Positions 15,042 to 24,546 are shown, counted from the stretch's first letter. The stretch: 42,160 nt of DNA from an uncultured Pelagibacteraceae bacterium (GCA_902524105.1 CABZCD010000004.1:1-42160); one strand, 5' to 3'. The notes: generated from the letters alone by a model not told the origin. Numbers and translations: made by a program.

Positions 15042-15932
15042 TTATTCGATCCAATTTGAGTATTTTTTTTTATTAATCTTAATATAATTTGGAAGTTCAC
15101 TTCCATCTGTTGGTTTTAAATTTTGTGTTCCATCAAATTTTTCATTTTTCATATCAGCTCTCAAATTATAAATAGACTTTTTATTTTTAATTATTTCCTT
15201 AATTTTTTCTTCGCCCAATGGGTTAATATCATATTCTCTGTGATGAAGATAAGTTCTCATTTTTTTTTCAATTTCTGCTGGTGATTTCATATTAGAAAAA
15301 TGCCATCCACCGTTTTCTATAACTTTAATATTTGAATATTTTTTATTAGAAAAAAATACATCCAGTCTCCAAAAAGGATATTTTTTATCTTTGACATTTC
15401 TTAGCCATTGAGGTGATTTAAGTTCCTTATATTTACATGCCTTGGTTCCTAACCATGGCATATCCTCTAACTTAAGATTAAATTTGTAGTAATAAAAATT
15501 TTGTTTGAATAAAATTATCTCATTATTTATATTTTCTAATTCAAGATTAGATAAATTTGGTATTTCATCAACATCTGAAATTAATATTAAATCATCTGGA
15601 CTTGCTTCTTTTAAACCATTTGTAATTCCATTTCTTTGATAGTTTTCTCTTTTCAGTGCATTCATAATGTACTTGGAATTTTTTTTATCATCCGTATCAC
15701 TATCGTTGATGATTTCTAAATTACTAGGTTCATTTTCTAAGATTACATAATTAATCTTATTTTTGAATTTAGAATATTTATTGATATCAAATAAAAGATT
15801 TCTTTTTTCTCCACTATGAGTAAATTTACTTTCAACTACTATAAATTTAGTCACATGCTCATCTAAAATATTAAAGCGAAGATCAGCCACTAAATCTTCG
15901 TCGTAGAACATAAAACAGTCGTAAATTCTCAT
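15042..15932 (-). CDS. Glycosyltransferase family 17-like protein
   Basis: The 296-aa protein begins MRIYDCFMFYDEDLVADLRF and continues FIVVESKFTHSGEKR, which is the characteristic start of GT17 (beta-1,4-mannosyl-glycoprotein 4-beta-N-acetylglucosaminyltransferase family). LILISDVDEIPN holds the D-x-D motif at residues 120-122. LGTKACKYKELKSPQWLRN and GGWHFSNMKSPAEIEKKM are further family blocks. Bacterial members are common in surface-glycan clusters and their acceptors are mostly unknown. The gene overlaps the upstream CinA-like gene by 4 bp (ATGA) and abuts the next glycosyltransferase gene, so the three are co-translated. The family is fairly secure, while substrate and pathway are unknown. 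Confidence 0.83.
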   Translation of the reverse strand: MRIYDCFMFYDEDLVADLRFNILDEHVTKFIVVESKFTHSGEKRNLLFDINKYSKFKNKINYVILENEPSNLEIINDSDTDDKKNSKYIMNALKRENYQRNGITNGLKEASPDDLILISDVDEIPNLSNLELENINNEIILFKQNFYYYKFNLKLEDMPWLGTKACKYKELKSPQWLRNVKDKKYPFWRLDVFFSNKKYSNIKVIENGGWHFSNMKSPAEIEKKMRTYLHHREYDINPLGEEKIKEIIKNKKSIYNLRADMKNEKFDGTQNLKPTDGSELPNYIKINKKKYSNWIE

Positions 15933-16684
15933 ACTTTTTTAATTTTTTTCTTTTTTACAATATTTTTTAAAATGTCCTTTTTACATAAAGAAATTTTATG
16001 TTTTTTTTGAGACCTCAAAACTATAGATACACCTATTCTTCCAAGTCTGAAAAATGGATAGCTTCCTATATCTATATCTTTTTTGAATTTTTTTTGTATT
16101 TTTGATAATTCTCTAGATATGTTGCTTTCTACTGTAATAAGGTTAATCGAGTCACTAAAAACTTTTGAACCTTTATTTAAATATTTACTGCAATTATGTA
16201 TCATTGATTTTAATATTATAGGTACGCCAGGAAGGCAAAAAACATTTTTTATTTTAAAACCAGGTGCAGCACTCGAAGGATTATAAATAAGATCAGATCC
16301 TTTTGGCATTTTGCTCATTTTTTTTCTTCCATCATTGAAGTTTATTTTACCGTAATATTTTTCTAAAATTTTAAAAGCTTCTGGATGGTAATCATATTTA
16401 ACTTTAAATACTTTAGAGATAGACTTTGCGGTAATATCGTCATGGGTTGGACCTATTCCACCAGTAGTAAAAACATAATTAAACTTTTTTCTAAGGTCAT
16501 TCGTTGTTTTAATAATTTTTTTTTCATTATCAGGAATTACTCTTACTTCATTTACAGATATTCCATTTTTTTCATTTAACCATTTTGAGATAAATGAAAC
16601 ATTTAAATCTTGAGTTCTTCCAGATAAAATTTCGTTGCCTATAACTAAAATAGCTGCATTTACTTTTTTGAATTTTTTCTTCAT
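15929..16684 (-). CDS. CinA N-terminal / MoaB-like molybdopterin-binding-domain protein
   Basis: This is a 251-aa protein. AAILVIGNEILSGRTQDLN at residues about 10-28 and NYVFTTGGIGPTHDDITAKSI at about 68-88 define the MoaB/CinA fold; SAAPGFKIKNVFCLPGVP is the third block. The C-terminal PncC (nicotinamide-nucleotide amidase) domain of full-length CinA (about 400 aa) is absent. The product is therefore the stand-alone N-terminal part, which in other CinA proteins has ADP-ribose pyrophosphatase/COG1058 activity in nucleotide repair. The gene leads the glycosyltransferase run and diverges from sfsA with only 13 bp between start codons, so its promoter must lie inside or very near sfsA. Molecular function in this organism is inferred only at family level. 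Confidence 0.82.
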   Translation of the reverse strand: MKKKFKKVNAAILVIGNEILSGRTQDLNVSFISKWLNEKNGISVNEVRVIPDNEKKIIKTTNDLRKKFNYVFTTGGIGPTHDDITAKSISKVFKVKYDYHPEAFKILEKYYGKINFNDGRKKMSKMPKGSDLIYNPSSAAPGFKIKNVFCLPGVPIILKSMIHNCSKYLNKGSKVFSDSINLITVESNISRELSKIQKKFKKDIDIGSYPFFRLGRIGVSIVLRSQKKHKISLCKKDILKNIVKKKKIKKV

Positions 16685-16697
16685 ATTAAAATTATAT

Positions 16698-17393
16698 ATG
16701 ATTTTTGAAAATGAATTAATAGCAGGTGTATTAATTAAAAGATATAAAAGATTTTTCGTTGATATAAAAGTTCAAAATAAAGTTATTACAGCACACTGTC
16801 CAAATACAGGCTCTATGATGGGATTATTAAAAAAAGGAAACAAAGTATGGTTTACTAAATCGAATGATATTAAAAGAAAATTGAGATGGACTCTTCAGAT
16901 TATAGAGGTAAATGGAGAAAAAGTTGGGATAAATACTCACTTGACTAATAAAATTTTTTACGAAGCTTTATCTAAAGGAAAAATCATAAATATAAAAAAA
17001 AACGATACTTTATTTAAAGAGAAAAATTTTAATAAAAATACAAGATTCGATTTTTTTATTAAAAGTAAGGATAAAGGAAGTTTTATTGAGGTAAAAAATG
17101 TTACTTTATCTAGATTCAAAAATATTGCTGAGTTTCCTGATGCTGTTACAGAAAGAGGTTTGAAGCATATAAAAGAGTTAATTGAAGCAAGAAATCGAGG
17201 TTTTGATATTTACCTAGCTTTTGTAATACAACGAGAAGATTGTAAAAAATTTAAGATAGCAGAAGATATTGATCCCAAATATAAAAAATTATTAACATTT
17301 GCATTAAAAAATAAATTAAAAGTTATTTGCTATGATTGTAAATTTTTATCAAAAGGAATAGTAATAAATAACAAAATTAATTTTATAAAATGA
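16698..17393 (+). CDS. sfsA: SfsA family DNA-binding/nuclease-like protein
   Basis: The ORF track begins 21 codons too early (16635), inside the divergent cinA gene. SfsA proteins start at M-x-F-x-x-x-L-x-x-G, which is the ATG at 16698 (MIFENELIAGVLIKRYKRFF), giving 231 aa, the normal length. Further family blocks are AHCPNTGSMMGLL (residues about 36-48), TRFDFFIKSKDKGSFIEVKNVTL and FPDAVTERGLKHIKEL. The D...E-x-K arrangement is nuclease-like. E. coli SfsA was named for sugar-fermentation stimulation, but its real role is unsettled. The stop overlaps the map start (ATGA), and in alphaproteobacteria sfsA and map are frequent neighbours. Confidence in the family is high. Confidence 0.92.
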   Translation: MIFENELIAGVLIKRYKRFFVDIKVQNKVITAHCPNTGSMMGLLKKGNKVWFTKSNDIKRKLRWTLQIIEVNGEKVGINTHLTNKIFYEALSKGKIINIKKNDTLFKEKNFNKNTRFDFFIKSKDKGSFIEVKNVTLSRFKNIAEFPDAVTERGLKHIKELIEARNRGFDIYLAFVIQREDCKKFKIAEDIDPKYKKLLTFALKNKLKVICYDCKFLSKGIVINNKINFIK

Positions 17394-18151
17394 TTGAAAG
17401 TTTTGAAAAAACAAAGTTGGCTGGTTCTATTGCTGCTGGAGCTTTGGATGAGGTAAACGATATAATAAAACCTGGAATAAGTACCGTTGCAATTGATGAA
17501 TTATGTTATCAATATATTAATGACCACAAAGCTTTTTCTGCTCCTTTATTTTATAGGGGCTATCCAAAATCTTGTTGTACTTCAGCAAATCATGTTGTTT
17601 GCCATGGTATTCCCTCTGAAAAAATTTTAAATGAAGGTGATATAATTAATGTTGACGTAACCGCCATTAAAGATGGTTGGCATGGTGACACGAGTAGAAT
17701 GTTTATTGTTGGAGAATGTTCTGTAAAGGCAAAAAAACTTATTAAAAGTACTTATATTGCTATGATGAAAGCAATTGAGATTATAAAAGCAAATGTAAAA
17801 ATTGGTAACATAGGTTATACAATTCAAAAAAGTGTTGAAGCTGATGGTTTTTCAGTAGTTAGAGATTTTTGTGGACACGGAATAGGAAAAAAATTTCATG
17901 AAAGTCCCAATGTTCTTCATTATGGTGAAAAAAACTCAGGTCAAGAACTTAAAGAAGGAATGATATTTACTGTTGAACCTATGATCAACTCAGGAAAATT
18001 CGAGACAAAAACTTTAAAAGATGGATGGACTGCTGTTACAAAAGACAAGTCATTATCAGCACAATTTGAACACACTGTTGGTGTAACTAAAGAAGGATAC
18101 GAAATTTTTACTTTATCAAAAAAAGGTTTAAATTTTCCTCCAAATTTATAA
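17390..18151 (+). CDS. map: Methionine aminopeptidase (type I)
   Basis: This enzyme removes the initiator methionine from new proteins. It has 253 aa, as expected for MAP type Ia. The binuclear metal ligands are all visible: D in NVDVTAIKDG and D in WHGDTSRMF, H in GHGIGKKFHE, E in FTVEPMI and E in AQFEHTVGV. The substrate histidine is in VCHGIP. The start ATG overlaps sfsA by 4 bp and the stop overlaps purB by one base (TAATG). This essential gene leads into the purine operon and shares its transcript. Confidence 0.97.
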   Translation: MIESFEKTKLAGSIAAGALDEVNDIIKPGISTVAIDELCYQYINDHKAFSAPLFYRGYPKSCCTSANHVVCHGIPSEKILNEGDIINVDVTAIKDGWHGDTSRMFIVGECSVKAKKLIKSTYIAMMKAIEIIKANVKIGNIGYTIQKSVEADGFSVVRDFCGHGIGKKFHESPNVLHYGEKNSGQELKEGMIFTVEPMINSGKFETKTLKDGWTAVTKDKSLSAQFEHTVGVTKEGYEIFTLSKKGLNFPPNL

Positions 18152-19446
18152 TGATTGATAGATATTCAAGAGAATTACTAAAAAATATTTGGAGTGATTA
18201 TAATAAGTACTCACTATGGCTTAAAATTGAAATAGCTTCAGCTGAGGCGATGGAAAAATATAAGATTATTCCAAGAGGCGTTTCAAAAAAAGTGAGAAAA
18301 AAAGCAAAAATAAATCCAAAAAGAATTTTAGAAATTGAAAAAAAAGTAAAACACGATGTCATAGCTTTTCTGACATCAATAACTGAAAAAGTAGGTAAAG
18401 AAGCAAGATATCTTCATAAAGGTATGACCTCATCAGATGTTCTAGATACATGTTTAAATTTACAATTAAAACAATCTGGTGAAATTTTAATCAAAGACTT
18501 AGATTTGCTATTATCTTCCATTAAGAAACAGGCTAACAAACATAAGTTTACTATTTGCATAGGAAGAAGTCATGGTATTCACGCCGAACCAATAACTTTT
18601 GGTTTGAAGATGCTCTCATTTTATCAAGAGTTTGTAAGAAACAGAAAAAGACTATTGGACTCAATAAATGAGGTGTCTACTTGTGCAATATCAGGCGCAG
18701 TCGGTACTTTTGCTAATATTGATCCTAAAATAGAAAGTTTTGTAGCAAAAAAGTTAAAGCTTAAAGTTGAGCCGATATCTACTCAAGTAATTCCTAGAGA
18801 TCGTCATGCTCAGTTTTTCTCTACTTTAGGAATTATTGCAAGTTCTATTGAAAGATTTGCTGTTGAGATAAGACATCTTCAAAGAACAGAAGTTTTAGAA
18901 GTTGAAGAATTTTTTAGTAATAAACAAAAAGGATCTTCAGCTATGCCACATAAAAAAAATCCTATCTTAAGTGAAAGTTTAACTGGTCTGGCCAGATTAA
19001 TAAGGTCTAATGTCTCACCAGCTTTGGAGAATATAGCCTTATGGCATGAAAGAGATATATCACACTCTTCTGTTGAAAGAAATATTGGACCCGACTCAAC
19101 AATTGCTTTGGATTTTGCTCTAGTAAGATTAAACGAAATTATTAAAAATTTGAATATTTATCCCAAAAATATGAAAAAAAATTTAGATTTAACAAATGGT
19201 TTGTTTTTTTCTCAAAGAGTTCTATTAGAGCTTACATCCTCTGGTTTTACTCGAGAACAAGCTTATTCAATCGTTCAAAAAAATGCTATGAAGACTTGGA
19301 AAAATAACACTTCATTTTTAAGAAATTTATCAAAAGATCAAAAAGTTATTAAAAAAATACCTGTTAATAAATTAAAAAAATTGTTTGATTTAGGTTACCA
19401 TTCCAAAAAAATTAATATAATTTTTAAGAGAGCATTAAAAAAATAA
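18151..19446 (+). CDS. purB: Adenylosuccinate lyase
   Basis: The enzyme cleaves SAICAR to AICAR plus fumarate and adenylosuccinate to AMP plus fumarate, two steps of purine synthesis. The 431-aa protein has the superfamily signature GSSAMPHKKNPILSE (residues about 262-276) with catalytic Ser on the mobile loop. TSSDVLDTCLNLQL (about 92-105) and RSHGIHAEPITFG (about 140-152, catalytic His region) are also present. C-terminal motifs ERNIGPDSTIALDF fit the shorter PurB class. It starts at a TAATG junction with map and is followed 6 bp later by purC, whose product supplies its substrate. Confidence 0.96.
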   Translation: MIDRYSRELLKNIWSDYNKYSLWLKIEIASAEAMEKYKIIPRGVSKKVRKKAKINPKRILEIEKKVKHDVIAFLTSITEKVGKEARYLHKGMTSSDVLDTCLNLQLKQSGEILIKDLDLLLSSIKKQANKHKFTICIGRSHGIHAEPITFGLKMLSFYQEFVRNRKRLLDSINEVSTCAISGAVGTFANIDPKIESFVAKKLKLKVEPISTQVIPRDRHAQFFSTLGIIASSIERFAVEIRHLQRTEVLEVEEFFSNKQKGSSAMPHKKNPILSESLTGLARLIRSNVSPALENIALWHERDISHSSVERNIGPDSTIALDFALVRLNEIIKNLNIYPKNMKKNLDLTNGLFFSQRVLLELTSSGFTREQAYSIVQKNAMKTWKNNTSFLRNLSKDQKVIKKIPVNKLKKLFDLGYHSKKINIIFKRALKK

Positions 19447-19452
19447 TCTCAT

Positions 19453-20244
19453 ATGAATAAAGGTAAAAAACTTTACGAAGGAAAAGCAAAAATTATCTAT
19501 TCAACAAATGATAAATATTTAGTCATTCAGCATTTTAAGGATGACGCCACTGCTTTTAATAATCTCAAAAAAGCAAAAGTTGAAGGTAAAGGTGTTTTGA
19601 ACAATAGAATATCTGAGTATCTTTTGTCTAGCTTATCGCAATGTGGGATAAAAACTCACTTTATAAAAAGGCTTAATATGCGTGAACAATTAATTAGGCG
19701 TGCGGAAATTATACCTATTGAATTTATAGTAAGAAACGTAGCTAGTGGATCATTAACAAAAAGACTTGGTATTCCAGAGGGCACTGTTTTGGAAAAACCT
19801 CTATTAGAGTACTGTCTTAAAAACGATGAACTACAAGACCCAATAGTATCCAAAGAGCATATTTTTAATTTTGACTGGGCAACAAAAGAGGAAATAAAAA
19901 AAATAGATAGAATGACTTTGAGAATTAATGACATACTAATAGGTCTATTCAAAGGTATAGGTATAAAATTAGTAGACTTTAAAATTGAATATGGAAAGGC
20001 GTGGAACAAAGACAAAGGTGAAAATGAAATCGTCTTGGCAGATGAAATTAGTCCGGATACTTGTAGACTTTGGGACTCAAAGACTGAAAAAAAACTTGAT
20101 AAAGATAGATTTAGAAAAGACTTGGGCAATATAATAGAAGGTTATCAAGAAGTAGCTCGGAGATTAAGCATTATGCCAGAAATAGGAAATGTTAAAGAAG
20201 TTAATTTCAGTAAATCAAGCTCAATAAAATTCAAAAAAAAATAA
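19453..20244 (+). CDS. purC: SAICAR synthetase (phosphoribosylaminoimidazole-succinocarboxamide synthase)
   Basis: PurC joins CAIR with aspartate, using ATP, to make SAICAR. The 263-aa protein opens with the family block KGKKLYEGKAKIIYST. It continues with KDDATAFN (about residue 30), PIEFIVRNVASGSLTKRLG (about 93-111) and the substrate-site signature LADEISPDTCRLW (about 196-208). Alphaproteobacterial PurC of about 255 aa matches in length, with a short Lys-rich tail here. It sits in the order purB-purC-purS-purQ-purL, with 1 bp before purS. The track's opposite-strand ORF 19656-20129 is only its shadow. Confidence 0.96.
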   Translation: MNKGKKLYEGKAKIIYSTNDKYLVIQHFKDDATAFNNLKKAKVEGKGVLNNRISEYLLSSLSQCGIKTHFIKRLNMREQLIRRAEIIPIEFIVRNVASGSLTKRLGIPEGTVLEKPLLEYCLKNDELQDPIVSKEHIFNFDWATKEEIKKIDRMTLRINDILIGLFKGIGIKLVDFKIEYGKAWNKDKGENEIVLADEISPDTCRLWDSKTEKKLDKDRFRKDLGNIIEGYQEVARRLSIMPEIGNVKEVNFSKSSSIKFKKK

Positions 20245-20245
20245 A

Positions 20246-20485
20246 TTGAAATTAGCAGTCATCATAACTCTTAAGAAAGACGTTCTTGACCCTCAAGGAA
20301 AAGTGATTGAGCAGACATTACAGAATATGGGTATAAATTCTTTGAAAAATTTAAGACAAGGCAAATATATAGAAATTGAATTAGATGAGTTAGATGAAAA
20401 AAAAGCTCATAATACTGTGGAAAATATATGTAAAAAACTTTTAGTTAATCTAATCATAGAGGAATATAAAATAACAAAAATTTAA
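20246..20485 (+). CDS. purS: FGAM synthase subunit PurS (TTG start)
   Basis: PurS is the small bridging subunit that couples the PurQ glutaminase to PurL. The 79-aa product reads KLAVIITLKKDVLDPQGKVIEQTLQNMG, which matches PurS from its second residue, so the TTG at 20246 must be the start; no ATG fits. There is no clear Shine-Dalgarno, and the gene lies 1 bp after the purC stop, so initiation probably depends on translational coupling. It overlaps purQ by one base (TAATG). Confidence 0.94.
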   Translation: MKLAVIITLKKDVLDPQGKVIEQTLQNMGINSLKNLRQGKYIEIELDELDEKKAHNTVENICKKLLVNLIIEEYKITKI

Positions 20486-21162
20486 TGAATTCAACTGTAA
20501 TTGTATTTCCTGGGTCAAACTGTGATAGAGACGTGGCAACAGCTCTTACAAAACTCCAGTTTAAAAATAAAATGGTTTGGCATAAGGATAATAATTTACC
20601 CAAATCAGATCTGATTGTTATACCAGGGGGATTTTCATATGGCGATTATCTGAGATCAGGTGCTATTGCAGCAAAATCGAATATATTAAAAGAAGTAATT
20701 AGAGCAGCAAATTCTGGTTGTCTTATATTAGGTATTTGTAATGGTTTTCAAATACTTATTGAAACTGGTCTTCTTCAAGGTGCTTTGTTGAGAAATCGAA
20801 GTCTTAAATTTATTTCAAAAGATGTTTATTTAAAAGTAATAAATAATGACAACAAATTTTGTAAAAATTACAAAAAAAATAATATAATTAATCTAAATAT
20901 AGCCCACAACGAAGGAAACTATTTTACTCAAAAAGATCATTTGAAAGAACTAGAGGACAATGCGCTTATACCTTTTAAGTACTGTGATAAAGAAGGTTCA
21001 ATAAATGATAACAATAATCCAAATGGATCTATAAATAATATAGCTGGAATATTAAATAATAAGAAAAATATTTTAGGCATGATGCCTCACCCTGAAAGAA
21101 TGATAGACAGCTTAATAAGCAACACGGATGGGATTGGATTATTTAATAGTATTTTAAATTAA
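20485..21162 (+). CDS. purQ: FGAM synthase glutaminase subunit PurQ
   Basis: PurQ hydrolyses glutamine and passes ammonia to PurL for conversion of FGAR to FGAM. The class I glutamine amidotransferase fold is evident: the nucleophile Cys85 in [10 protein letters not shown], the oxyanion loop [14 protein letters not shown] (residues 47-60), and the His/Glu pair in MMPHPERM near the C-terminus. It has 225 aa, as usual for bacterial PurQ. Start and stop each overlap a neighbour by a single base, giving a fixed PurS:PurQ:PurL arrangement. A low-complexity Asn-rich stretch ([11 protein letters not shown]) before the catalytic histidine is a local AT-drift insertion. Confidence 0.96.
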   Translation: MNSTVIVFPGSNCDRDVATALTKLQFKNKMVWHKDNNLPKSDLIVIPGGFSYGDYLRSGAIAAKSNILKEVIRAANSGCLILGICNGFQILIETGLLQGALLRNRSLKFISKDVYLKVINNDNKFCKNYKKNNIINLNIAHNEGNYFTQKDHLKELEDNALIPFKYCDKEGSINDNNNPNGSINNIAGILNNKKNILGMMPHPERMIDSLISNTDGIGLFNSILN

Positions 21163-23357
21163 TGAAAATTACCAAAGATATAATTGAGTCACACGGTTTA
21201 AAATTAGATGAATACTCAAAAATTAAACAACTATTGGATAGAGAACCTAATTATTTAGAACTTGGTATTTTTTCAGCAATGTGGAATGAGCATTGCTCAT
21301 ATAAGTCATCAAAAGTTCACTTAAAAAAACTACCAATTAAAAATAAAAATGTAATTCAGGGTCCAGGAGAAAATGCTGGAGTAATAGACATTGGTGATGA
21401 TGATGCAATAATATTTAAGATAGAAAGTCATAATCATCCCTCTTTTATTGAGCCTTATCAAGGAGCAGCAACAGGTGTTGGAGGAATATTAAGAGATATT
21501 TTTACAATGGGAGCTAGACCTATAGCCCTATTGAACTCTATTCATTTCGGAGACCCAAATAATAAAAAAACAAAAAATCTCTTAAATGGTGTTGTATCTG
21601 GTATTGGTGGTTATGGTAACTGTATTGGAATTCCTACAGTTGCAGGAGAAACTAAATTCCATAAGACTTATAATGAAAATATTTTAGTTAATGCCATGGC
21701 TGTAGGTTTAGCCAACAAAAAAAAGATTTTTTATTCAAAGGCTAAAGGTATCAATAAAGCTGTTGTATATGTTGGTTCTAAAACTGGTAGAGATGGAATT
21801 CATGGAGCATCTATGGCTTCAGCAGAATTTGATGAAAATTCTGAGGATAAAAAACCCACCGTGCAAGTTGGGGACCCTTTTACAGAAAAACTTTTAATGG
21901 AAGCTTGTTTAGAATTAATGAAAAAAGAATCAATTATTTCTATACAAGATATGGGTGCAGCCGGTTTGACTTCTTCGAGTGTGGAAATGGCACATAAAGG
22001 AAACTTAGGAATTGAATTAAATTTGGATAAAATTCCATGTAGAGAGGAAAATATGAGTCCATACGAAATGATGTTGTCGGAAAGTCAAGAAAGAATGCTA
22101 ATTATTTTAGAGGATGGAAAAGAAAATGAAGCAAGAGAAATTTTTAAAAAATGGGATCTCGACTTTGTTGTCATAGGAAAAACTACTGATACCAAAAATT
22201 TATCATTAAAATTTCAAAAAAAAATTGTAGCTACAATACCAATTGATGCTTTGTCCTCCAAAGCACCATTATATGATAGAAAATGGTCAAAAAAGAAATT
22301 AAGTAAAAAGAAAACAAATATAAAAGAACTTAAAAAGATCAAATTTGATGAAGCTTTTTTTAAAATTCTATCATCCCCAAATCATTCAAATAAAAAGTGG
22401 GTAACAGAACAATACGACCAAATGGTCATGGGTGATACCATAGAACGATCTGGCGCAAATGCTGCTGTTATTAAAATACATAATAAAGACAAAGCAATTG
22501 CTGTAACTGTAGATTCATCTGCCAATTATTGCAAATCTCATCCTCTAAGTGGAGGTAAACAAATTGTTTCTGAGAGTTGGCGAAATTTAATATCTGTTGG
22601 TGCTAAACCTATTGCTATCACAAATTGTTTAAATTTTGGAAATCCAGAGAACCCTGAAGTTATGGGAGAGTTTGCGGAAAATATACTAGGAGTTAAAGAG
22701 GCATGTGAATTTTTAGATTATCCTGTAGTTTCTGGAAATGTTTCATTTTATAATGGAACAAATAACAATAATATTTTCCCTACACCAGTAATTGGTGGAG
22801 TTGGATTAATAAAAAATCTCAAAAAAATCCAAAACCATAGATTTAAAAAAATTGATAGCAAAATTTTAATAATTGGTAAAACATTTGGTCACCTTGATCA
22901 AAGTGTTCTTATAAATGAGATGTATAATGTGAACGATGGAATACCTCCTGAGGTTAATTTATTAAATGAGAAAAATAACGGTGAAATAGTTCTTAAATTA
23001 ATTAATGAGGGTTTTGTAAATTCTGTACACGATATATCTACTGGAGGTATTATTTTAGCATTGGCCGAGATGTCTTTAAGTTCTCAAATCGGTGTAAAAA
23101 TACTTAAACCAAAAAAATTATCTAATATTTTTGAATATTTTTTTGGTGAAGATCAAAGTAGGTACGTAGTTGAAGTAGATAAAAATAATTACTTTAAAAT
23201 TGAAAAATTATTAAAGGACAATAATATATATTTTGAAAATATTGGAGTTACACAAAAAGATTCGTTCGAGTTGGATAAAGATTTAAAGACAAGCGTAAAA
23301 GAGCTTTATGAGATAAATAATAAGTGGTATAATAATTTTAATGGCCTTATCAGTTGA
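21162..23357 (+). CDS. purL: FGAM synthase large subunit PurL (small type)
   Basis: PurL carries out the ATP-dependent amination of FGAR. At 731 aa it is the short form that needs separate PurS and PurQ, both encoded immediately upstream. Visible blocks are the N-terminal [12 protein letters not shown] (about residues 40-51), [38 protein letters not shown] (about 87-110), [19 protein letters not shown] and [10 protein letters not shown]. The second half repeats the AIRS-like fold ([29 protein letters not shown]-like [10 protein letters not shown]). The end overlaps bolA by 17 bp. Function and family are secure. Confidence 0.97.
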   Translation: MKITKDIIESHGLKLDEYSKIKQLLDREPNYLELGIFSAMWNEHCSYKSSKVHLKKLPIKNKNVIQGPGENAGVIDIGDDDAIIFKIESHNHPSFIEPYQGAATGVGGILRDIFTMGARPIALLNSIHFGDPNNKKTKNLLNGVVSGIGGYGNCIGIPTVAGETKFHKTYNENILVNAMAVGLANKKKIFYSKAKGINKAVVYVGSKTGRDGIHGASMASAEFDENSEDKKPTVQVGDPFTEKLLMEACLELMKKESIISIQDMGAAGLTSSSVEMAHKGNLGIELNLDKIPCREENMSPYEMMLSESQERMLIILEDGKENEAREIFKKWDLDFVVIGKTTDTKNLSLKFQKKIVATIPIDALSSKAPLYDRKWSKKKLSKKKTNIKELKKIKFDEAFFKILSSPNHSNKKWVTEQYDQMVMGDTIERSGANAAVIKIHNKDKAIAVTVDSSANYCKSHPLSGGKQIVSESWRNLISVGAKPIAITNCLNFGNPENPEVMGEFAENILGVKEACEFLDYPVVSGNVSFYNGTNNNNIFPTPVIGGVGLIKNLKKIQNHRFKKIDSKILIIGKTFGHLDQSVLINEMYNVNDGIPPEVNLLNEKNNGEIVLKLINEGFVNSVHDISTGGIILALAEMSLSSQIGVKILKPKKLSNIFEYFFGEDQSRYVVEVDKNNYFKIEKLLKDNNIYFENIGVTQKDSFELDKDLKTSVKELYEINNKWYNNFNGLIS

Positions 23358-23571
23358 AGAAATTAAAAAGCATATACTTGACGCTATACCTGACGCATCG
23401 ATTGAAATTAAAGATTTAATGGGTGACAATAATCACTATTCAGCAATTATCAAATCTAAGATATTTAAGGGTATGAATAAAATTGAACAACACAAATTAG
23501 TTTATAAATCTTTAAAAGGTAAGATGGGTAATGAGTTGCATGCCCTATCACTAACAACAGAAGAAAAATAA
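23341..23571 (+). CDS. BolA family protein
   Basis: This 76-aa protein has the BolA class II KH-like fold. It begins [36 protein letters not shown], and the strand/turn block [29 protein letters not shown] contains the conserved His (ELHAL) that ligates a shared iron-sulphur cluster. BolA proteins pair with monothiol glutaredoxins in Fe-S cluster trafficking, and here the grxD partner follows after 1 bp. This is the standard alphaproteobacterial purL-bolA-grxD order. The start ATG lies 17 bp inside purL, suggesting coupled translation. Confidence 0.94.
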   Translation: MALSVEEIKKHILDAIPDASIEIKDLMGDNNHYSAIIKSKIFKGMNKIEQHKLVYKSLKGKMGNELHALSLTTEEK

Positions 23572-23572
23572 T

Positions 23573-23890
23573 ATGAATATAAAAGAAAATATACAAAACA
23601 TAATAGATCAAAATGATATATGCTTATTTATGAAAGGCACTCCTGATTCTCCTCAGTGTGGTTTTTCAATGGCTGTATCAAATGTTTTAAAACACTTAAA
23701 TGCAAAATTTAAAGGTGTAAATGTTTTAGAAGATGAAAATTTAAGACAAGGAATTAAAGATTTTAGTGATTGGCCAACTATTCCTCAGTTATACGTTAAA
23801 GGAGAATTTATTGGGGGCTGTGATATTGTTAAAGATATGTTTGAAAAAGGTGAATTAAAAAAAATTTTAGAAGAAAAAAAATTAATCTAA
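23573..23890 (+). CDS. grxD: Monothiol glutaredoxin (Grx4 type)
   Basis: The 105-aa protein carries the monothiol CGFS active site at residues 29-32 (PQCGFSMAV). The glutathione-binding WPTIPQLYVKGEFIGGCDI follows at about 64-82. Grx4-type proteins bind and transfer [2Fe-2S] clusters with BolA, the neighbour upstream. Length is as expected. Its stop codon abuts the stop of rpsD on the opposite strand with no spacer, so no separate terminator fits between them. Confidence 0.97.
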   Translation: MNIKENIQNIIDQNDICLFMKGTPDSPQCGFSMAVSNVLKHLNAKFKGVNVLEDENLRQGIKDFSDWPTIPQLYVKGEFIGGCDIVKDMFEKGELKKILEEKKLI

Positions 23891-24508
23891 TTATCTTGAA
23901 TAGTATTCAATAACTAAATTTGGTTCCATTATTACAGGATAAGGAACTTCTGAGAATTTTGGCACTCTAACTAACTTGACAGATTTACTTTTGCCATCTA
24001 ACTGAATGTACTCTGGAATTTCTCTTTCTTTACTTTGTATAGAACCATCAATTACATTAAGTTTTTTTGAATTTTCGTTCACTTCAACTTGATCTGTATC
24101 TTTTAAAAGATAACTTGAAACATTTACCCTTTTTTTATTTACTTTAATATGTCCATGGTTGATTAATTGTCTGGCTGCAAAAACGGTTGGTGCAAGCTTA
24201 GCTCTATAAACAACCGTATCAAGTCTAGTTTCTAATAAAGCAATTAAATTTTCAGATGTGTCTCCTCTTTTTGATAGTGCCTTTCTATAAATATTTCTAA
24301 ACTGTCTTTCGTTTATATTTCCGTAATATGCTTTAAGTTTTTGTTTTGCTTGAAGTTGAATACCATAATCTGTTGGTTTACCTTTTTTATTTTGACCATG
24401 CTGACCTGGTGGATAAGCTCGAACATTAAATGGGCTCTTAGGTCTTCCCCAAAGATTCGCTTTCAATCTTCTATCAACTTTATGTTTTGATTTTAATCTT
24501 TTTGTCAT
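23891..24508 (-). CDS. rpsD: 30S ribosomal protein S4
   Basis: This primary assembly protein binds 16S rRNA in the small subunit. It has 205 aa, normal for bacterial S4. It opens MTKRLKSKHKVDRRLKANLWGRPKSPFNVRAYPPGQHG with the alphaproteobacterial-type basic N-terminus. The S4 RNA-binding domain follows at about residues 95-160 (LETRLDTVVYRAKLAPTVFAARQLINHGHIKVN). A 38-bp gap separates it from the trmJ-like gene upstream on the same strand. It is convergent with and directly abuts grxD. The usual alpha-operon neighbours (rpsK, rpoA) are absent, as is common in alphaproteobacteria. Confidence 0.98.
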   Translation of the reverse strand: MTKRLKSKHKVDRRLKANLWGRPKSPFNVRAYPPGQHGQNKKGKPTDYGIQLQAKQKLKAYYGNINERQFRNIYRKALSKRGDTSENLIALLETRLDTVVYRAKLAPTVFAARQLINHGHIKVNKKRVNVSSYLLKDTDQVEVNENSKKLNVIDGSIQSKEREIPEYIQLDGKSKSVKLVRVPKFSEVPYPVIMEPNLVIEYYSR

Positions 24509-24546
24509 TATTTGATCACGGGTTTACAAGGTTTAGGGGGTAAATG

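Noticed and set aside
19656-20129. 157-aa minus-strand ORF opposite purC
   Set aside because: It lies wholly inside purC, whose family motifs are all in the plus-strand frame. The long antisense frame is a by-product of AT-rich codon use.
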